A stretch of DNA of 64,000 nt from Rhizobium esperanzae (GCF_002204185.1 NZ_MXPU01000007.1:276349-340348); one strand, 5' to 3'. Shown: positions 1 through 9,606, numbered from the stretch's first letter. A program made the numbers and translations. Notes: generated by a model not told the origin, from the sequence alone.

Positions 1-534
1 GTCGCCGGTCGACTTCAGCGCGACGAGAACGCCGAGCTTGCCGAGGCCATCGGAAACAGCATTGTGGATATAGGTGGCAACGACGCCGTCCTCGACGGAG
101 AGAGCGATCGAACGGCGCAGGTTCATGTTTTCGCCGATCGTTGCGATCGCATCCTTGATCGTGTCGGAAACGGACTTGCCGGATGCCGGATAGGTCGCGG
201 CAGCCACGGCGTCGACCGTGCCGTCAGTGGAAACGGCGACCTTGGCAATGCCGCGGACGAGATCCTGGAAGGCATCGTTACGGGCGACGAAGTCGGTTTC
301 GGAGTTGACTTCGACGACGACGGCCTTCGTGCCTTGGCTCGAAACGCCCACGAGGCCTTCAGCGGCGGTGCGGCCCGACTTCTTGTCGGCCTTGGCGATG
401 CCCTTGGCGCGCAGCCAGTCGATCGCCGCTTCCATGTCGCCGCTGGTTTCAGCAAGAGCCTTCTTGCAGTCCATCATGCCTGCGCCTGTCTTTTCGCGCA
501 GTTCCTTCACCATTGCAGCCGTAATCTCGCTCAT
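1..534 (-). CDS. tsf: Elongation factor Ts, N-terminal part (runs off the left edge)
   Basis: EF-Ts is the cytosolic nucleotide-exchange factor that removes GDP from EF-Tu during translation. The reverse strand gives a start at 534 ([19 protein letters not shown]), the typical N-terminal UBA-like domain, then the EF-Tu contact motif TDFVARND near residue 80. Only the first 178 codons are in the window. It lies 237 bp downstream of rpsB on the same strand, the usual bacterial rpsB-tsf arrangement, so it is probably co-transcribed from the rpsB promoter. The C-terminal dimerisation domain is outside the window. Confidence 0.96.
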   Translation of the reverse strand, partial: MSEITAAMVKELREKTGAGMMDCKKALAETSGDMEAAIDWLRAKGIAKADKKSGRTAAEGLVGVSSQGTKAVVVEVNSETDFVARNDAFQDLVRGIAKVAVSTDGTVDAVAAATYPASGKSVSDTIKDAIATIGENMNLRRSIALSVEDGVVATYIHNAVSDGLGKLGVLVALKSTGD

Positions 535-771
535 TATCTTCCTCTTGTCGGTTCAAACGGTGGACCGCAAAGCGGCGCGACACCGGATTGAGGCACGAAA
601 TGTACCTGTATGTATGACAACGTGATGAAGACGCGTCATAACGAAACTTTACTGACGGAGCGCCTGACGCCTCCGCCTTGAAACGGGTAAGGCCGCCGAA
701 CTTCGATGAGTCGCGAGCGGCCTTCCCAGTCTATGCAAGCTTCGACGGAGTTTTGTCTCCGCCCGCCTTCA

Positions 772-1539
772 TCAGCCTTCGGCTGCTTCCTCGAGAGCCG
801 GCTCGACCGGAACTTCGGAGGATGCGCCGAGATCACGGCCGGAAGAGCTCTGCTGGCGCGCAATGCCGTCGATGGCAGCGCGGGAGATCAGCTCGCAGTA
901 CAGGGCGATGGCGCGCGATGCATCGTCATTGCCCGGGATCGGATAGTCGATCAGGTCCGGATCGCAGTTCGAGTCGATGATGGCGACGACCGGGATGCCG
1001 AGGCGCTTGGCTTCGTCGATCGCGATCTTTTCCTTGTTGGTGTCGATGATGAACATCAGGTCGGGCGTGCCGCCCATATCGCGGATACCGCCGAGAGCCT
1101 TGTCGAGCTTTTCACGCTCGCGCTCGAGGTTGAGGCGTTCCTTCTTGGTGAAGCCCTGGGCTTCGCCGTTGAGGATCTCGTCGAGCTTGCGCAGGCGCTG
1201 GATCGAGTTGGAGATCGTCTTCCAGTTCGTCATCATGCCGCCGAGCCAGCGCGAGTTGACGTAGTACTGGGCCGAGCGCTTGGCGCTGTCGGCGATGATC
1301 TCGGACGCCTGGCGCTTGGTACCGACGAAGAGAACGCGGCCGCCGCGGGCGACGGTGTCGCTGACGACCTGAAGAGCGCGCGAGAGCATCGGAACCGTCT
1401 GCGCCAGATCGATGATGTGAATGTTGTTGCGATCGCCGAAGATGTACGGCTTCATCTTCGGGTTCCAGCGATGGGTCTGGTGGCCGAAGTGGACGCCTGC
1501 TTCAAGAAGCTGACGCATAGAAAAATCAGGCAATGCCAT
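772..1539 (-). CDS. rpsB: 30S ribosomal protein S2
   Basis: Structural protein of the small ribosomal subunit. The 255-residue product opens with [20 protein letters not shown] and has the S2 signatures [23 protein letters not shown] and [12 protein letters not shown], followed by the D-x-N-KE-AI-EA segment of the central fold. Length is normal for alphaproteobacteria. A strong AAAAGGAG ribosome-binding site sits just before the ATG on the reverse strand. It is the first gene of the rpsB-tsf unit and has a leader of roughly 110-120 nt behind a plausible sigma-70 promoter. S2 often regulates its own leader, but no specific leader fold was identified here. Confidence 0.97.
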
Positions 1540-1664
1540 GCCTTGTTACTCCTTTTCCGGTTGAACCTCCGCAAGACGAACAGCACCCTCTTAGAGAATG
1601 CCACCGGCGGAACAGCCCGGATTTCTCCCGGACGATCCCAAGCCTTACGTGTGGAATGCCGGTG

Positions 1665-1693
1665 CCCATACATTCGGTTCGGCATAAAAGCAA
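1665..1693 (-). promoter_or_regulatory. Candidate sigma-70 promoter of rpsB-tsf
   Basis: On the reverse strand TTGCTT (1688-1693) is followed 17 bp later by TATGGG (1665-1670). Spacing is ideal and position fits a ~110-nt leader ahead of rpsB. This is an inference from consensus matching only. Confidence 0.45.
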
Positions 1694-2122
1694 GGAAAAC
1701 ATTCCACTCGGCCTAAAAACAAGGATCATGCCGAACTTCCGGCCGACTGCCCTGCCCTGAAAACGCGCCGCTCAGCCTGACAGCGTCGGCAGCAGCGACG
1801 GCATGACGCCGGCGTCCGGCATCGGCAGAATGGCGTCGACCTCAGCCGGCAGCAGGGTGCCGATCGCGTCTGCATTGCCGGTCGCGGTGCCCAAGGCACC
1901 GCGGAAGCCGTGTCTCGTCGATGATAGTGAGGCTTTCCAGGCTTGCGGCGCGTGATGGTCTGGAGGCCTATTTCGCAACTGCAGGCCCCGTCGCAATGGA
2001 CTGGCCGCTGGAATCGCACCGATCACAAGAGTAGGACGACAGGAGGCGACTCAATCATCGCTGGTCGCCGACACAATAATGAACTTTATGATACAGTTTT
2101 ATGACAGCGGAGAAACCGCGGC
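1694..2122. other. Intergenic stretch between rpsB and eipB, no convincing gene
   Basis: About 430 bp without a supported gene. A reverse-strand reading frame at 1772-2026 (84 codons) ends in a protein-like stretch rich in small and hydrophobic residues (around ADAIGTLLPAEVDAILPMPDAG). It has no ribosome-binding site and its first half looks non-coding, so it may be a remnant of a lost gene. The 2040-2120 part is AT-richer and holds only a weak hairpin next to the end of eipB. Confidence 0.4.
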
Positions 2123-2959
2123 CTACTTGCAGACCTCAGCCTTGTGATCCAGCAGCTCGAGCTTGGCGAGCTTGCCGGTCAGGACAAAATCGCCATAATC
2201 CATCGTCAGGTCGCGGGTGATGCCGTTCTCGTAAAGCTTGAACGACATGCGATAGACGGGCAGCGAATCCGATTTTGCATTCTCGTTGAAATAGGCGATG
2301 GTCACCGGCCAGAAGGCCGTCTTCGAGAAGGCGCCGGCATTGCCGGCATCGGCCTCCTCGGCAGCCGGCGTTTCCTGCTTGCCGACAATGGTTGTCGTCA
2401 CCAGCGACTTATCGCCGTCATCGGAACCATCGAAAACGCGGGCTTCGAAGAAACGTTTTCCCTCCTTGGCGTTCTGGATCACATCGAGCATATGTTCTGT
2501 CGGAAAGCGGCTTTCGCCAAGCTGCAGCTCACGGCTCGCCGGCCGCTTGAGATCGACCTTGACGCCATTGGCCTGATTCTCGGCCGCGCCGTTGACCTCC
2601 TTGTCGAGCTGGTCGTCGGTGAAGGATTTGGTGTCAAAGGTAAACTTGCGGTCCTTCAGGTTCTCGAAGGTCTTTGTCTGCTGATCGCTGACGCGCACGC
2701 TGTCGCCGGTGTCGATCTGCGTCACGAAGCGGAAATTGGTGGTGAAGCCCTGGCAATAGCTGCCGTCGAATTCATAGACCATGCGGCCGTACATCGAGGC
2801 GATGCCGGAGCGGTCCGAGGCATCCTTCAATTCCAGATCGTAGACGGCGCGATGGGCGACGAGACCGGTCGCGATCGCAGCGCTTGCCGCAGGCGCACCC
2901 GCCCATGCATTGGCGGAAAGGCCGGCGAGAAGCAGAGCGGCAAGCGACGATCGGAACAT
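2123..2959 (-). CDS. eipB: Periplasmic envelope-integrity protein EipB (DUF1849)
   Basis: EipB is a conserved alphaproteobacterial periplasmic beta-spiral protein needed for envelope integrity in Brucella. The 278-residue product starts with a signal peptide (about residues 1-20, ending ANAWA) and then shows the family core VAHRAVYDLEL, GRMVYEFDGSYCQG and FVLTGKLAKLELL. The two conserved cysteines, C69 and C277, match the disulfide reported for the Brucella protein. It lies upstream of rpsB on the same strand with its own ribosome-binding site, and is divergent from the RidA gene. Identification is confident from motifs and context; its molecular partner is not evident from sequence. Confidence 0.9.
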   Translation of the reverse strand: MFRSSLAALLLAGLSANAWAGAPAASAAIATGLVAHRAVYDLELKDASDRSGIASMYGRMVYEFDGSYCQGFTTNFRFVTQIDTGDSVRVSDQQTKTFENLKDRKFTFDTKSFTDDQLDKEVNGAAENQANGVKVDLKRPASRELQLGESRFPTEHMLDVIQNAKEGKRFFEARVFDGSDDGDKSLVTTTIVGKQETPAAEEADAGNAGAFSKTAFWPVTIAYFNENAKSDSLPVYRMSFKLYENGITRDLTMDYGDFVLTGKLAKLELLDHKAEVCK

Positions 2960-3095
2960 TCATTCACTCCTGTTGGACTCAGCCGCGATGTTATATGAAC
3001 TCTTTCGGCCAAATCGAGGCTCGAAGCTGTCATAATAAAGATTCTAGTCTTGATGCATAATTTTTGAAACATTGACAACAAAAGCGGAGACGAAA

Positions 3096-3566
3096 ATGTC
3101 CGACGAAATTGCAGCCCGCCTGACTAAGATGGGGATAACTCTACCCGAAGCCGCAGCACCTGCCGCAAATTACGTCCCCTATGTCATTAGCGGCAATCTT
3201 CTCTACATCTCCGGGCAACTGCCACTCGAAGGTGGCAAGATCGCCGTATCAGGCCATCTCGGCAAGACGGTAGACTTTGCAAGCGGCCAGCGCGGTGCCG
3301 AACTCTGCGCCATCAATATTCTCGCCCAGGCAAAAGCTGCGCTCGGCGGCGACCTCGGCCGCATCCGGCGCGTCATAAAGCTGAACGGATTCGTCGCCTC
3401 GGCGCCCGATTTTGTCGAGCAGCATCTCGTCATCAACGGCGCGTCGAACCTGATTGCCGGCGTGCTCGGCGAGGCGGGCAAACATGCGCGCGCCGCCGTC
3501 GGCATGGCCGCCCTGCCGCTGAACGCCGCCGTCGAGATCGATGCTATCATGGAAATCGCAGAATGA
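3096..3566 (+). CDS. RidA family (YjgF/UK114) protein
   Basis: RidA-type proteins hydrolyse reactive enamine/imine intermediates, or act as related small-molecule-binding trimers. The 156-residue product has the family features YVISGNLLYISGQLP, GQRGAELCAINILAQ and the C-terminal ARAAVGMAALPLNAAVEIDAI, where the arginine sits at the position of the catalytic Arg of RidA. The ATG at 3096 is preferred because GCGGAGA lies 5-6 nt upstream; an in-frame TTG at 3072 has no such site. Its stop overlaps the next start as ATGA, so it is translationally coupled to the phosphodiesterase gene. The exact substrate of this long-type subgroup is unknown. Confidence 0.88.
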   Translation: MSDEIAARLTKMGITLPEAAAPAANYVPYVISGNLLYISGQLPLEGGKIAVSGHLGKTVDFASGQRGAELCAINILAQAKAALGGDLGRIRRVIKLNGFVASAPDFVEQHLVINGASNLIAGVLGEAGKHARAAVGMAALPLNAAVEIDAIMEIAE

Positions 3567-4279
3567 CGAATGCGGCCTGGATCAAGGACGTGCCGGTCGC
3601 CCATCGCGGCTTTCACGACCTCAACAAGCTCGTCTGGGAAAATACGCTTTCGGCCTTCTCGCGTGCCGTCGAAGCCGGCTTTGCGATCGAATGCGATCTG
3701 CATTACGCCTCCGACGGCGTGCCGATCATCTTTCATGACGAGGATCTTCAGCGTCTGTGCAATCTGAACGGCGACATCCGCGAGCGCACCTCCCGGGAAC
3801 TCGGGCTGATCGCCGTCGGCGGCACGGGCGACAAGGTGCCGACGCTCCGCCAGCTCCTCGACCTCGTCAACGGCAAGGTTCCGCTGGTGCTGGAGCTGAA
3901 GGGCCGTGAGGCCGATGACGAGGGGTTTGCCGAATCCGTGCTCGAAGTGCTCGAAGGCTATGAGGGCAAGGTCGCGCTGATGAGCTTCGACCATTGGCTG
4001 TTGCGCGGTCTGAAGGCGCTTGGCTCGCCCTACCCGCTCGGGCTGACCGCCAATGGCAACACGCCGGAAGAGTTTGAGACCCATGCCAAGGCAATGGAGA
4101 TCGGTCTCGATTTCATCTCCTATTATTATGACGACCTGCCGAATGCCTTCATCACGGGCGAACGCGACAAGGGCATTCCGGTGATCACCTGGACGGTGCG
4201 TGACGAAGAGGCGCGCCGGCGCACTTTCGCCAATGCAGACCAGATGACCTTCGAAGGTTTCGACCCGCGTGCGGTTTGA
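3563..4279 (+). CDS. Glycerophosphodiester phosphodiesterase
   Basis: Hydrolyses glycerophosphodiesters to glycerol-3-phosphate and an alcohol, probably in the cytoplasm because no signal peptide is present. The 238-residue GDPD TIM barrel shows the catalytic H14-R15-G16, the metal ligands E43 and D45, and the second histidine H58 in PIIFHDEDL; LVLELKG follows near residue 110. Length fits the short UgpQ-like class. The start overlaps the RidA stop by four bases. A functional link between the two enzymes is not obvious, but the pair is commonly adjacent in rhizobia as far as I recall. Confidence 0.9.
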   Translation: MTNAAWIKDVPVAHRGFHDLNKLVWENTLSAFSRAVEAGFAIECDLHYASDGVPIIFHDEDLQRLCNLNGDIRERTSRELGLIAVGGTGDKVPTLRQLLDLVNGKVPLVLELKGREADDEGFAESVLEVLEGYEGKVALMSFDHWLLRGLKALGSPYPLGLTANGNTPEEFETHAKAMEIGLDFISYYYDDLPNAFITGERDKGIPVITWTVRDEEARRRTFANADQMTFEGFDPRAV

Positions 4280-4357
4280 CGCTCGCTTTTTGGCCAAGAT
4301 CATGCGCAGACTGAAACCGAGCCGAAACCCTCCTCCCACAGGCTTCGCATCCGCCGC

Positions 4358-5548
4358 ATGACCGATGAATTGTCCATTCGCGTAGAACGCTCCTTCACCG
4401 CGATTTCCCCGGAGAGCTGGTCCCGGCTTTCCGGGGCGTCGAAAGCTTGCAGCACGCTCGCCTATAATCCTTTCGTTTCGCACGCCTTTTTATCGTCGCT
4501 GGAAGAATCCGGCTCGGCCACGGCCGAAACCGGTTGGCTCGGCCACCATCTGTTACTCGAAACAGATGGTGGCGAGCTGATCGGCGCCCTGCCCGGCTAC
4601 CTCAAGAGCCACAGCCAGGGCGAATATGTCTTCGACCACGGCTGGGCCGACGCCTTCGAGCGGGCCGGCGGGCGTTATTATCCCAAGCTGCAGTGCTCGA
4701 TTCCATTTACACCCGCGACCGGCCCGCGTCTTCTCGTCGCCGAAGGGTTGCAGCGGCTGCCGATCCAGAGCGCGATCGCCGAAAGCCTGAAGGAGGTCGT
4801 GCGCCGGCTCGGCATCTCCTCGGCGCATATTACCTTCGTGCCTGATGAAGAGATCGGCGTCTTCGAGATGGATGGCTATCTGCACCGCACCGACCAGCAG
4901 TTCCATTTCATCAATGACGGCTATGCCAATCACGACGAGTTCCTCGAAACGCTCGCTTCGCGCAAACGCAAGGCATTGCGCAAGGAGCGCCGCGCCGCGA
5001 TCGAAAACGGCATCAGCATCGACTGGCTGACCGGGCGCGATCTGACGGAGCGGATCTGGGACCAGTTCTTCAAATTCTACATGGATACCGGCGGCCGCAA
5101 ATGGGGCCGGCCCTATCTCACCCGCAAATTCTACTCGCTGATCGGCGAGCGCATGGCCGACGATATCCTGCTCGTCATGGCCAAGCGCGACGGGCGCTAT
5201 ATCGCCGGCGCGATCAATTTCATCGGCGGCGATACGCTCTACGGTCGTCACTGGGGCTGCATCGAGGACCACCCGTTCCTGCATTTCGAGGTCTGCTATC
5301 ACCAGGCGATCGACTTCGCCCTGGCGAAGGGGTTGAAACGGGTCGAGGCCGGCGCGCAGGGCGAACATAAGCTCGCTCGCGGCTACCTGCCGGTGACGAC
5401 GCATTCCGCCCATTATGTCGCCCATGCCGGGCTGCGCCGCGCGATCGGCGATTATCTCGCGCGCGAGCGCGCCGATGTCGAACAGATGAGTGAACTGCTG
5501 AGTGAGCACAGCCCATTTCGCAAGGGTGAGCGTCAGCAGGAGGATTGA
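4358..5548 (+). CDS. FemAB-like predicted N-acyltransferase (DUF482/COG3146)
   Basis: Member of the PF04339 FemAB-like/GNAT superfamily; the true acyl substrate is not known. The 396-residue product shows the family pattern: an N-terminal block with NPFVSHAFLSSLEESG, then the GEYVFDHGWADAFERAGGRYYPKLQ motif region (residues about 88-112), the basic stretch SRKRKALRKERR, and the C-terminal LYGRHWGC and HFEVCYHQAIDFA, ending with EAGAQGEHKLARGY. No membrane segments. It follows the phosphodiesterase by 78 bp on the same strand and precedes a HIT gene, suggesting one transcription unit. Confidence 0.86.
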   Translation: MTDELSIRVERSFTAISPESWSRLSGASKACSTLAYNPFVSHAFLSSLEESGSATAETGWLGHHLLLETDGGELIGALPGYLKSHSQGEYVFDHGWADAFERAGGRYYPKLQCSIPFTPATGPRLLVAEGLQRLPIQSAIAESLKEVVRRLGISSAHITFVPDEEIGVFEMDGYLHRTDQQFHFINDGYANHDEFLETLASRKRKALRKERRAAIENGISIDWLTGRDLTERIWDQFFKFYMDTGGRKWGRPYLTRKFYSLIGERMADDILLVMAKRDGRYIAGAINFIGGDTLYGRHWGCIEDHPFLHFEVCYHQAIDFALAKGLKRVEAGAQGEHKLARGYLPVTTHSAHYVAHAGLRRAIGDYLARERADVEQMSELLSEHSPFRKGERQQED

Positions 5549-5602
5549 CGCCGCCCCGCCAAGCGCGCTACCCGATCAAACGGAACGTGAGGAGATTTTG
5601 CG

Positions 5603-6028
5603 ATGACCATCGCCTATGACGACAACAATATCTTCGCCAAGATCCTGCGCGGCGAAATTCCCTCCTACCGAATCTTCGAGGACCAGCATACGGTGGCGTT
5701 CATGGATGTGATGCCGCAAGCGCCGGGCCACGTGCTCGTCGTTCCGAAGGCGCCTTCGCGCAATATCCTCGATGCCGATCCCGCCACCCTCGTCCATGCC
5801 ATTACCGTCGTTCAAAAGGTCGCCCGGGCGGTCCAGGAAGTTTTCGACGCCGATGGCGTGTTCATCGCCCAGTTCAACGAACCGGCGGCTGGACAAACGG
5901 TGTTCCATCTGCATTTCCATATCATTCCCCGCCATGAGGGCGTGGCCCTCAGGCCGCATTCCGGCAAGATGGAAGACGGCGCTGTGCTTGCCGCCCATGC
6001 CGAAAAGATCCGGGCGGCCCTGGCGTAA
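5603..6028 (+). CDS. HIT family nucleotide-binding protein
   Basis: Histidine-triad hydrolase/transferase of the HinT type acting on nucleoside phosphoramidates or dinucleotides. The 141-residue protein has the diagnostic HLHFHII motif with H102, H104 and H106, and the N-terminal FAKILRGEIP of this branch. A GAGGAG-type ribosome-binding site precedes the ATG. It is the last gene of the forward run 3096-6028 and is followed directly by a bidirectional terminator shared with clpA. The physiological substrate cannot be read from sequence. Confidence 0.92.
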   Translation: MTIAYDDNNIFAKILRGEIPSYRIFEDQHTVAFMDVMPQAPGHVLVVPKAPSRNILDADPATLVHAITVVQKVARAVQEVFDADGVFIAQFNEPAAGQTVFHLHFHIIPRHEGVALRPHSGKMEDGAVLAAHAEKIRAALA

Positions 6029-6054
6029 CACGGATCTCTGCCGACGAGGGGAAG

Positions 6055-6086
6055 CAAAAAAGGCCGCGGGTGACGCGGCCTTTTTT
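6055..6086. terminator. Bidirectional intrinsic terminator between HIT gene and clpA
   Basis: A-run, then stem GGCCGC / GCGGCC around a short loop, then six T. It can end transcription of the HIT gene (forward) and of clpA (reverse), which converge here. Confidence 0.9.
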
Positions 6087-6103
6087 AATTCGGTGACGAG
6101 GTC

Positions 6104-8593
6104 TCACTTCTTGCGCGGAACCTTGGGAACCGTGCTTCCCTTCTTGGGGGCGTCGCGGACCTCGGGCTCGGCCTGCGGGACCGTCTTGGCACGGGTCTTG
6201 CGGGCCGTCTTCGTCTTCAGCTCGCCATCATCCTCGTCGTCGGCTTCGGGATGCACGACCTCGGCTTCCGGCTTCGGCTTGATCGGCGCCGTATCCGGAA
6301 TGGCTTCCAGCAGGATACCGGGCTTGCCGTCTTCCTTCGGGCCGACGGTGACGTTGACGACGCCGCCCTTCTTCAGCTTGCCGAAGAGGATTTCGTTGGC
6401 GAGCGGCTTCTTGATCGTGTCCTGGATGACGCGGGCAAGCGGGCGGGCGCCCATCTTCTCGTCGTAACCCTTTTCTGCAAGCCAGGCGATCGCATCCTCG
6501 TGCAGGTCGAAGGTGACGTTCCTTTCTGAAAGCTGGGCCTCCAGTTGCATGATGAACTTCTGAACGACCTTGTGAATGACAGCCGTCGGCAGCGCCGCGA
6601 AGGGAATGATCGCGTCGAGACGGTTGCGGAACTCCGGCGTGAAGAGACGGGTCAGCGCCTCCTCGTCCTCGCCGGTGCGCTTGGACGAACCGAAGCCGAT
6701 CGCCGCCTTGGCCATTTCGGAAGCGCCCGCATTCGTCGTCATGATTAGGATGACGTTGCGGAAGTCGATCTTCTTGCCGTTGTGGTCGGTCAGCGTGCCG
6801 TGGTCCATGACCTGCAGAAGGATATTGTAGATATCCGGATGCGCCTTCTCGATTTCGTCGAGCAGGACCACGCAATGCGGATGCTGATCGACGCCATCGG
6901 TCAGGAGACCGCCCTGGTCGAAGCCGACATAGCCGGGAGGCGCGCCGAGCAAACGCGAGACCGTGTGCCGCTCCATATATTCCGACATGTCGAAGCGCAG
7001 GAGCTCGACGCCGAGCGACGCAGCCAGCTGCTTTGCCACCTCGGTCTTGCCGACGCCGGTCGGACCGGAGAAGACATAGGCGCCGATCGGCTTGTTCGGC
7101 TCGCGCAGGCCGGCACGCGCCAGCTTGATCGAGGTCGAAAGCGCTTCGATCGCGATGTCCTGTCCGTAGACCACCGAACGCAGTTCCTGCTCGAGATTGG
7201 CAAGCACCGCCTCGTCGTCCTTGGAGACGGTCTTCGGCGGAATGCGCGCCATCGTCGCGATCGTCGCCTCGATCTCCTTTTCGGTGATCAGCTTGCGGCG
7301 CTTCGAGGGCGGCAACAGCATCTGGGCCGCACCCGTTTCGTCGATCACGTCGATCGCCTTATCAGGCAGCTTGCGGTCGGAGATGTAGCGGGCCGACAGT
7401 TCCACGGCCGACTTGATGGCATCGTTCGAATAGCGCAGGTGGTGATATTCTTCGAAATAGGGCTTCAGGCCCTTCATGATCTCGATCGCATCATTGATCG
7501 ACGGCTCGCTGACGTCGATCTTCTGGAAACGACGGACCAGCGCCCGGTCCTTCTCGAAGAACTGGCGATATTCCTTATATGTCGTCGAGCCGATGCAGCG
7601 GATGGCGCCCGACGACAGCGCCGGCTTCAAGAGGTTCGATGCATCCATCGCGCCGCCCGAGGTGGCGCCGGCGCCGATCACCGTATGGATCTCGTCGATG
7701 AACAGCACCGCACCCGGATATTCTTCCAGTTCCTTGACGACCTGCTTCAGACGTTCCTCGAAATCGCCGCGGTAGCGTGTGCCGGCGAGCAGCGTGCCCA
7801 TGTCGAGCGAGAAGATCGTCGCATCGGCGAGCGCCTCGGGAACCTTGCCTTCGACGATGCGCTTGGCAAGACCTTCGGCGATCGCCGTCTTGCCGACGCC
7901 GGGATCGCCGACATAGAGCGGATTGTTCTTCGAACGGCGGCACAGGATCTGGATGGTGCGGCTGACCTCGGCGTGACGGCCGATCAGCGGATCGATCTTG
8001 CCGCCCTTGGCCTTCTCGTTGAGATTGACGCAGTAGGCTTTCAGCGCATCCTGCTGCTTCTTGGGACCGCCCTCTTCCTCGCCGCCGCGCGCCGTCGGCT
8101 TGCTCTCGGCCTCTTCCTCGGCGCCGCGCGGAGTGCGGGTCTCCGACGCGCCCGGCCGCTTGCCGATGCCGTGAGAGATGTAGTTGACGGCATCGTAGCG
8201 GGTCATCTCCTGCTCCTGCAGGAAATAGGCGGCATGGCTTTCGCGCTCGGCGAAGATCGCGACGAGCACGTTGGCGCCGGTCACTTCCTCGCGGCCGGAT
8301 GACTGTACGTGGATGACGGCACGCTGGATGACGCGCTGGAAGCCGGAGGTAGGCTTCGAATCCTCGTCGTAACCGGTGATCAGATTGGAAAGTTCGTTAT
8401 CGACATATTCGACGAGCGTCTTGCGCAGCGCGTCGAGATCGACATTGCAGGCGCCCATGACCGCAGCCGCATCGGCATCGTCGATCAGGGCGAGCAGCAG
8501 ATGCTCGAGCGTCGCATATTCATGATGCCGCTCGTTGGCAAAGGTCAGTGCCTGATGGAGCGCCTTCTCTAAGCTAGGCGAAAATGTTGGCAC
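6104..8593 (-). CDS. clpA: ATP-dependent Clp protease ATP-binding subunit ClpA
   Basis: AAA+ unfoldase that feeds substrates into ClpP. The 829-residue product has the Clp N-domain repeats (residues ~1-150), an acidic linker (150-185), the first AAA module with Walker A GDPGVGKT at 229-236 and Walker B VLFIDEIHT, and a second module with GPTGVGKT and VVLLDEIEKAH. It carries ClpA-type features rather than ClpB ones, having no long middle coiled coil. The C-terminus has a K/R/E-rich tail after residue ~770 that is longer than in E. coli. It lies 10 bp downstream of clpS, so the adaptor and unfoldase form an operon. Confidence 0.96.
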   Translation of the reverse strand: MPTFSPSLEKALHQALTFANERHHEYATLEHLLLALIDDADAAAVMGACNVDLDALRKTLVEYVDNELSNLITGYDEDSKPTSGFQRVIQRAVIHVQSSGREEVTGANVLVAIFAERESHAAYFLQEQEMTRYDAVNYISHGIGKRPGASETRTPRGAEEEAESKPTARGGEEEGGPKKQQDALKAYCVNLNEKAKGGKIDPLIGRHAEVSRTIQILCRRSKNNPLYVGDPGVGKTAIAEGLAKRIVEGKVPEALADATIFSLDMGTLLAGTRYRGDFEERLKQVVKELEEYPGAVLFIDEIHTVIGAGATSGGAMDASNLLKPALSSGAIRCIGSTTYKEYRQFFEKDRALVRRFQKIDVSEPSINDAIEIMKGLKPYFEEYHHLRYSNDAIKSAVELSARYISDRKLPDKAIDVIDETGAAQMLLPPSKRRKLITEKEIEATIATMARIPPKTVSKDDEAVLANLEQELRSVVYGQDIAIEALSTSIKLARAGLREPNKPIGAYVFSGPTGVGKTEVAKQLAASLGVELLRFDMSEYMERHTVSRLLGAPPGYVGFDQGGLLTDGVDQHPHCVVLLDEIEKAHPDIYNILLQVMDHGTLTDHNGKKIDFRNVILIMTTNAGASEMAKAAIGFGSSKRTGEDEEALTRLFTPEFRNRLDAIIPFAALPTAVIHKVVQKFIMQLEAQLSERNVTFDLHEDAIAWLAEKGYDEKMGARPLARVIQDTIKKPLANEILFGKLKKGGVVNVTVGPKEDGKPGILLEAIPDTAPIKPKPEAEVVHPEADDEDDGELKTKTARKTRAKTVPQAEPEVRDAPKKGSTVPKVPRKK

Positions 8594-8603
8594 GTTGAGA
8601 TCC

Positions 8604-8963
8604 TCACTTCTTTTCCATGACGCATTGTAGCGGATGCTGGTGCTGCCGGGCGAAGTCCATCACCTGGCTGACCTTCGTTTCCGCTACCTCGTATGTGAAT
8701 ATTCCGCACTCGCCGACGCCGTGATTGTGGACATGGAGCATGATGCGGGTGGCACTTTCACGGTCCTTCTGAAAAAACCGCTCCAGAATATGAATGACGA
8801 ATTCCATGGGCGTATAATCGTCATTCAAAAGCAGCACGCGATAGAGGTTGGGCTTCTTGGTCTTCGGCTTGGTGCGCGTGATGACCGAGGTTCCGCGATT
8901 TCCGTTGTCCCCGTTCCTTTCGCTGTCGTTCTGCATCCGGATCGGCTTTGCGATCATTGTCAT
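8604..8963 (-). CDS. clpS: ClpAP adaptor protein ClpS (ClpS1 type)
   Basis: ClpS binds destabilising N-terminal residues of proteins and hands them to ClpA (N-degron pathway). The 119-residue product has a variable basic tail (residues 1-37), then [16 protein letters not shown] with the NDD core of the binding pocket, followed by [19 protein letters not shown] and a C-terminal [10 protein letters not shown]. Rhizobia usually carry two clpS genes; linkage to clpA marks this as the classical one. Internal ATGs (encoding MIAKPI and MQNDSE) are possible alternative starts, so the first ~10 residues are uncertain. Confidence 0.95.
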   Translation of the reverse strand: MTMIAKPIRMQNDSERNGDNGNRGTSVITRTKPKTKKPNLYRVLLLNDDYTPMEFVIHILERFFQKDRESATRIMLHVHNHGVGECGIFTYEVAETKVSQVMDFARQHQHPLQCVMEKK

Positions 8964-9160
8964 TCATTCCTCGATCAATCCGGCGGAGCATGGGAGGGTG
9001 CTTTTCCCGCCGAATATCTGAAACACTAACTTAGTTCATAATGGGCCGATTTTAAGCCCCCCGTCGGACACTGCAATCAAGAAATGCCGGCATGCACGGG
9101 AAAGACCAAAAAAGTCCCCGGGGCCGATCCGAGCGGACGCTGTGGCGAAGGTGGAAACAA

Positions 9161-9190
9161 AAAAGACCGGCTACAGATGCGTAGCCGGTC
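9161..9190 (-). terminator. Intrinsic terminator of the phasin gene
   Basis: Perfect 10-bp stem GACCGGCTAC / GTAGCCGGTC (9165-9190) with a six-base loop. Read on the reverse strand it is followed by a T-run, 45 bp past the phasin stop. Confidence 0.88.
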
Positions 9191-9234
9191 CCGGTATTTC
9201 AATATGTCGCGCAGGTTGCGCCGCCGCAATCAGC

Positions 9235-9606
9235 TCATGCGGCGGCAGGCGTTGCCGCCGGCGCCTGCCTGCCCGTCTTGGCAACGGCAGCGGCGATCGG
9301 AGCCTCGTAAGGCTTATAGGCAGACTTGGCGAGATCGGCGTACATTTCCCCGAGCTTGGTGGCTTCGGAGACGAAGCTCTCATAGCTGGACTTGACGTAG
9401 CTGGTCTGCAGTTCGAACACGGACTCGAAGCTCTTGGCCCCGGCCAGCGTTTCGAAATGCGTCACCGCATCCTGAAAGGATTTCTTCGAATATTCAGCAG
9501 CTTCGGCGGCGATTGCCTGAAAGCCCCTCGCCGTATCGGAATAGGTTCTCAGCGCCGTATCGACGGCTTCCTTGCTCTTCCTGTTTGCATCGTCAAAGTT
9601 GAACAT
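9235..9606 (-). CDS. Phasin family protein (PHB granule coat)
   Basis: Phasins coat polyhydroxybutyrate granules and control their number and size. The 123-residue protein is all-helical and amphipathic, with the family pattern FNFDDANRKSKEAVD, ARGFQAIAAEAAEYSKKSF and FESVFELQTSYVKSSYE, and an A/P-rich tail (about residues 105-123). The ATG at 9606 is chosen because GGAGG lies seven bases upstream; the open frame extends further 5' but reads into the promoter. It is a single-gene unit with its own promoter and terminator. The PHB synthase phaC is 38 kb away in this window. Confidence 0.9.
   Translation of the reverse strand: MFNFDDANRKSKEAVDTALRTYSDTARGFQAIAAEAAEYSKKSFQDAVTHFETLAGAKSFESVFELQTSYVKSSYESFVSEATKLGEMYADLAKSAYKPYEAPIAAAVAKTGRQAPAATPAAA

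Noticed and set aside
3203..4483. A 426-codon reverse frame across the RidA and phosphodiesterase genes
   Set aside because: It spans two recognised forward genes in another frame and shows no motif.
4553..5509. A 318-codon reverse frame inside the FemAB-like gene
   Set aside because: Shadow of the forward coding frame; composition typical of antisense frames in high-GC DNA.
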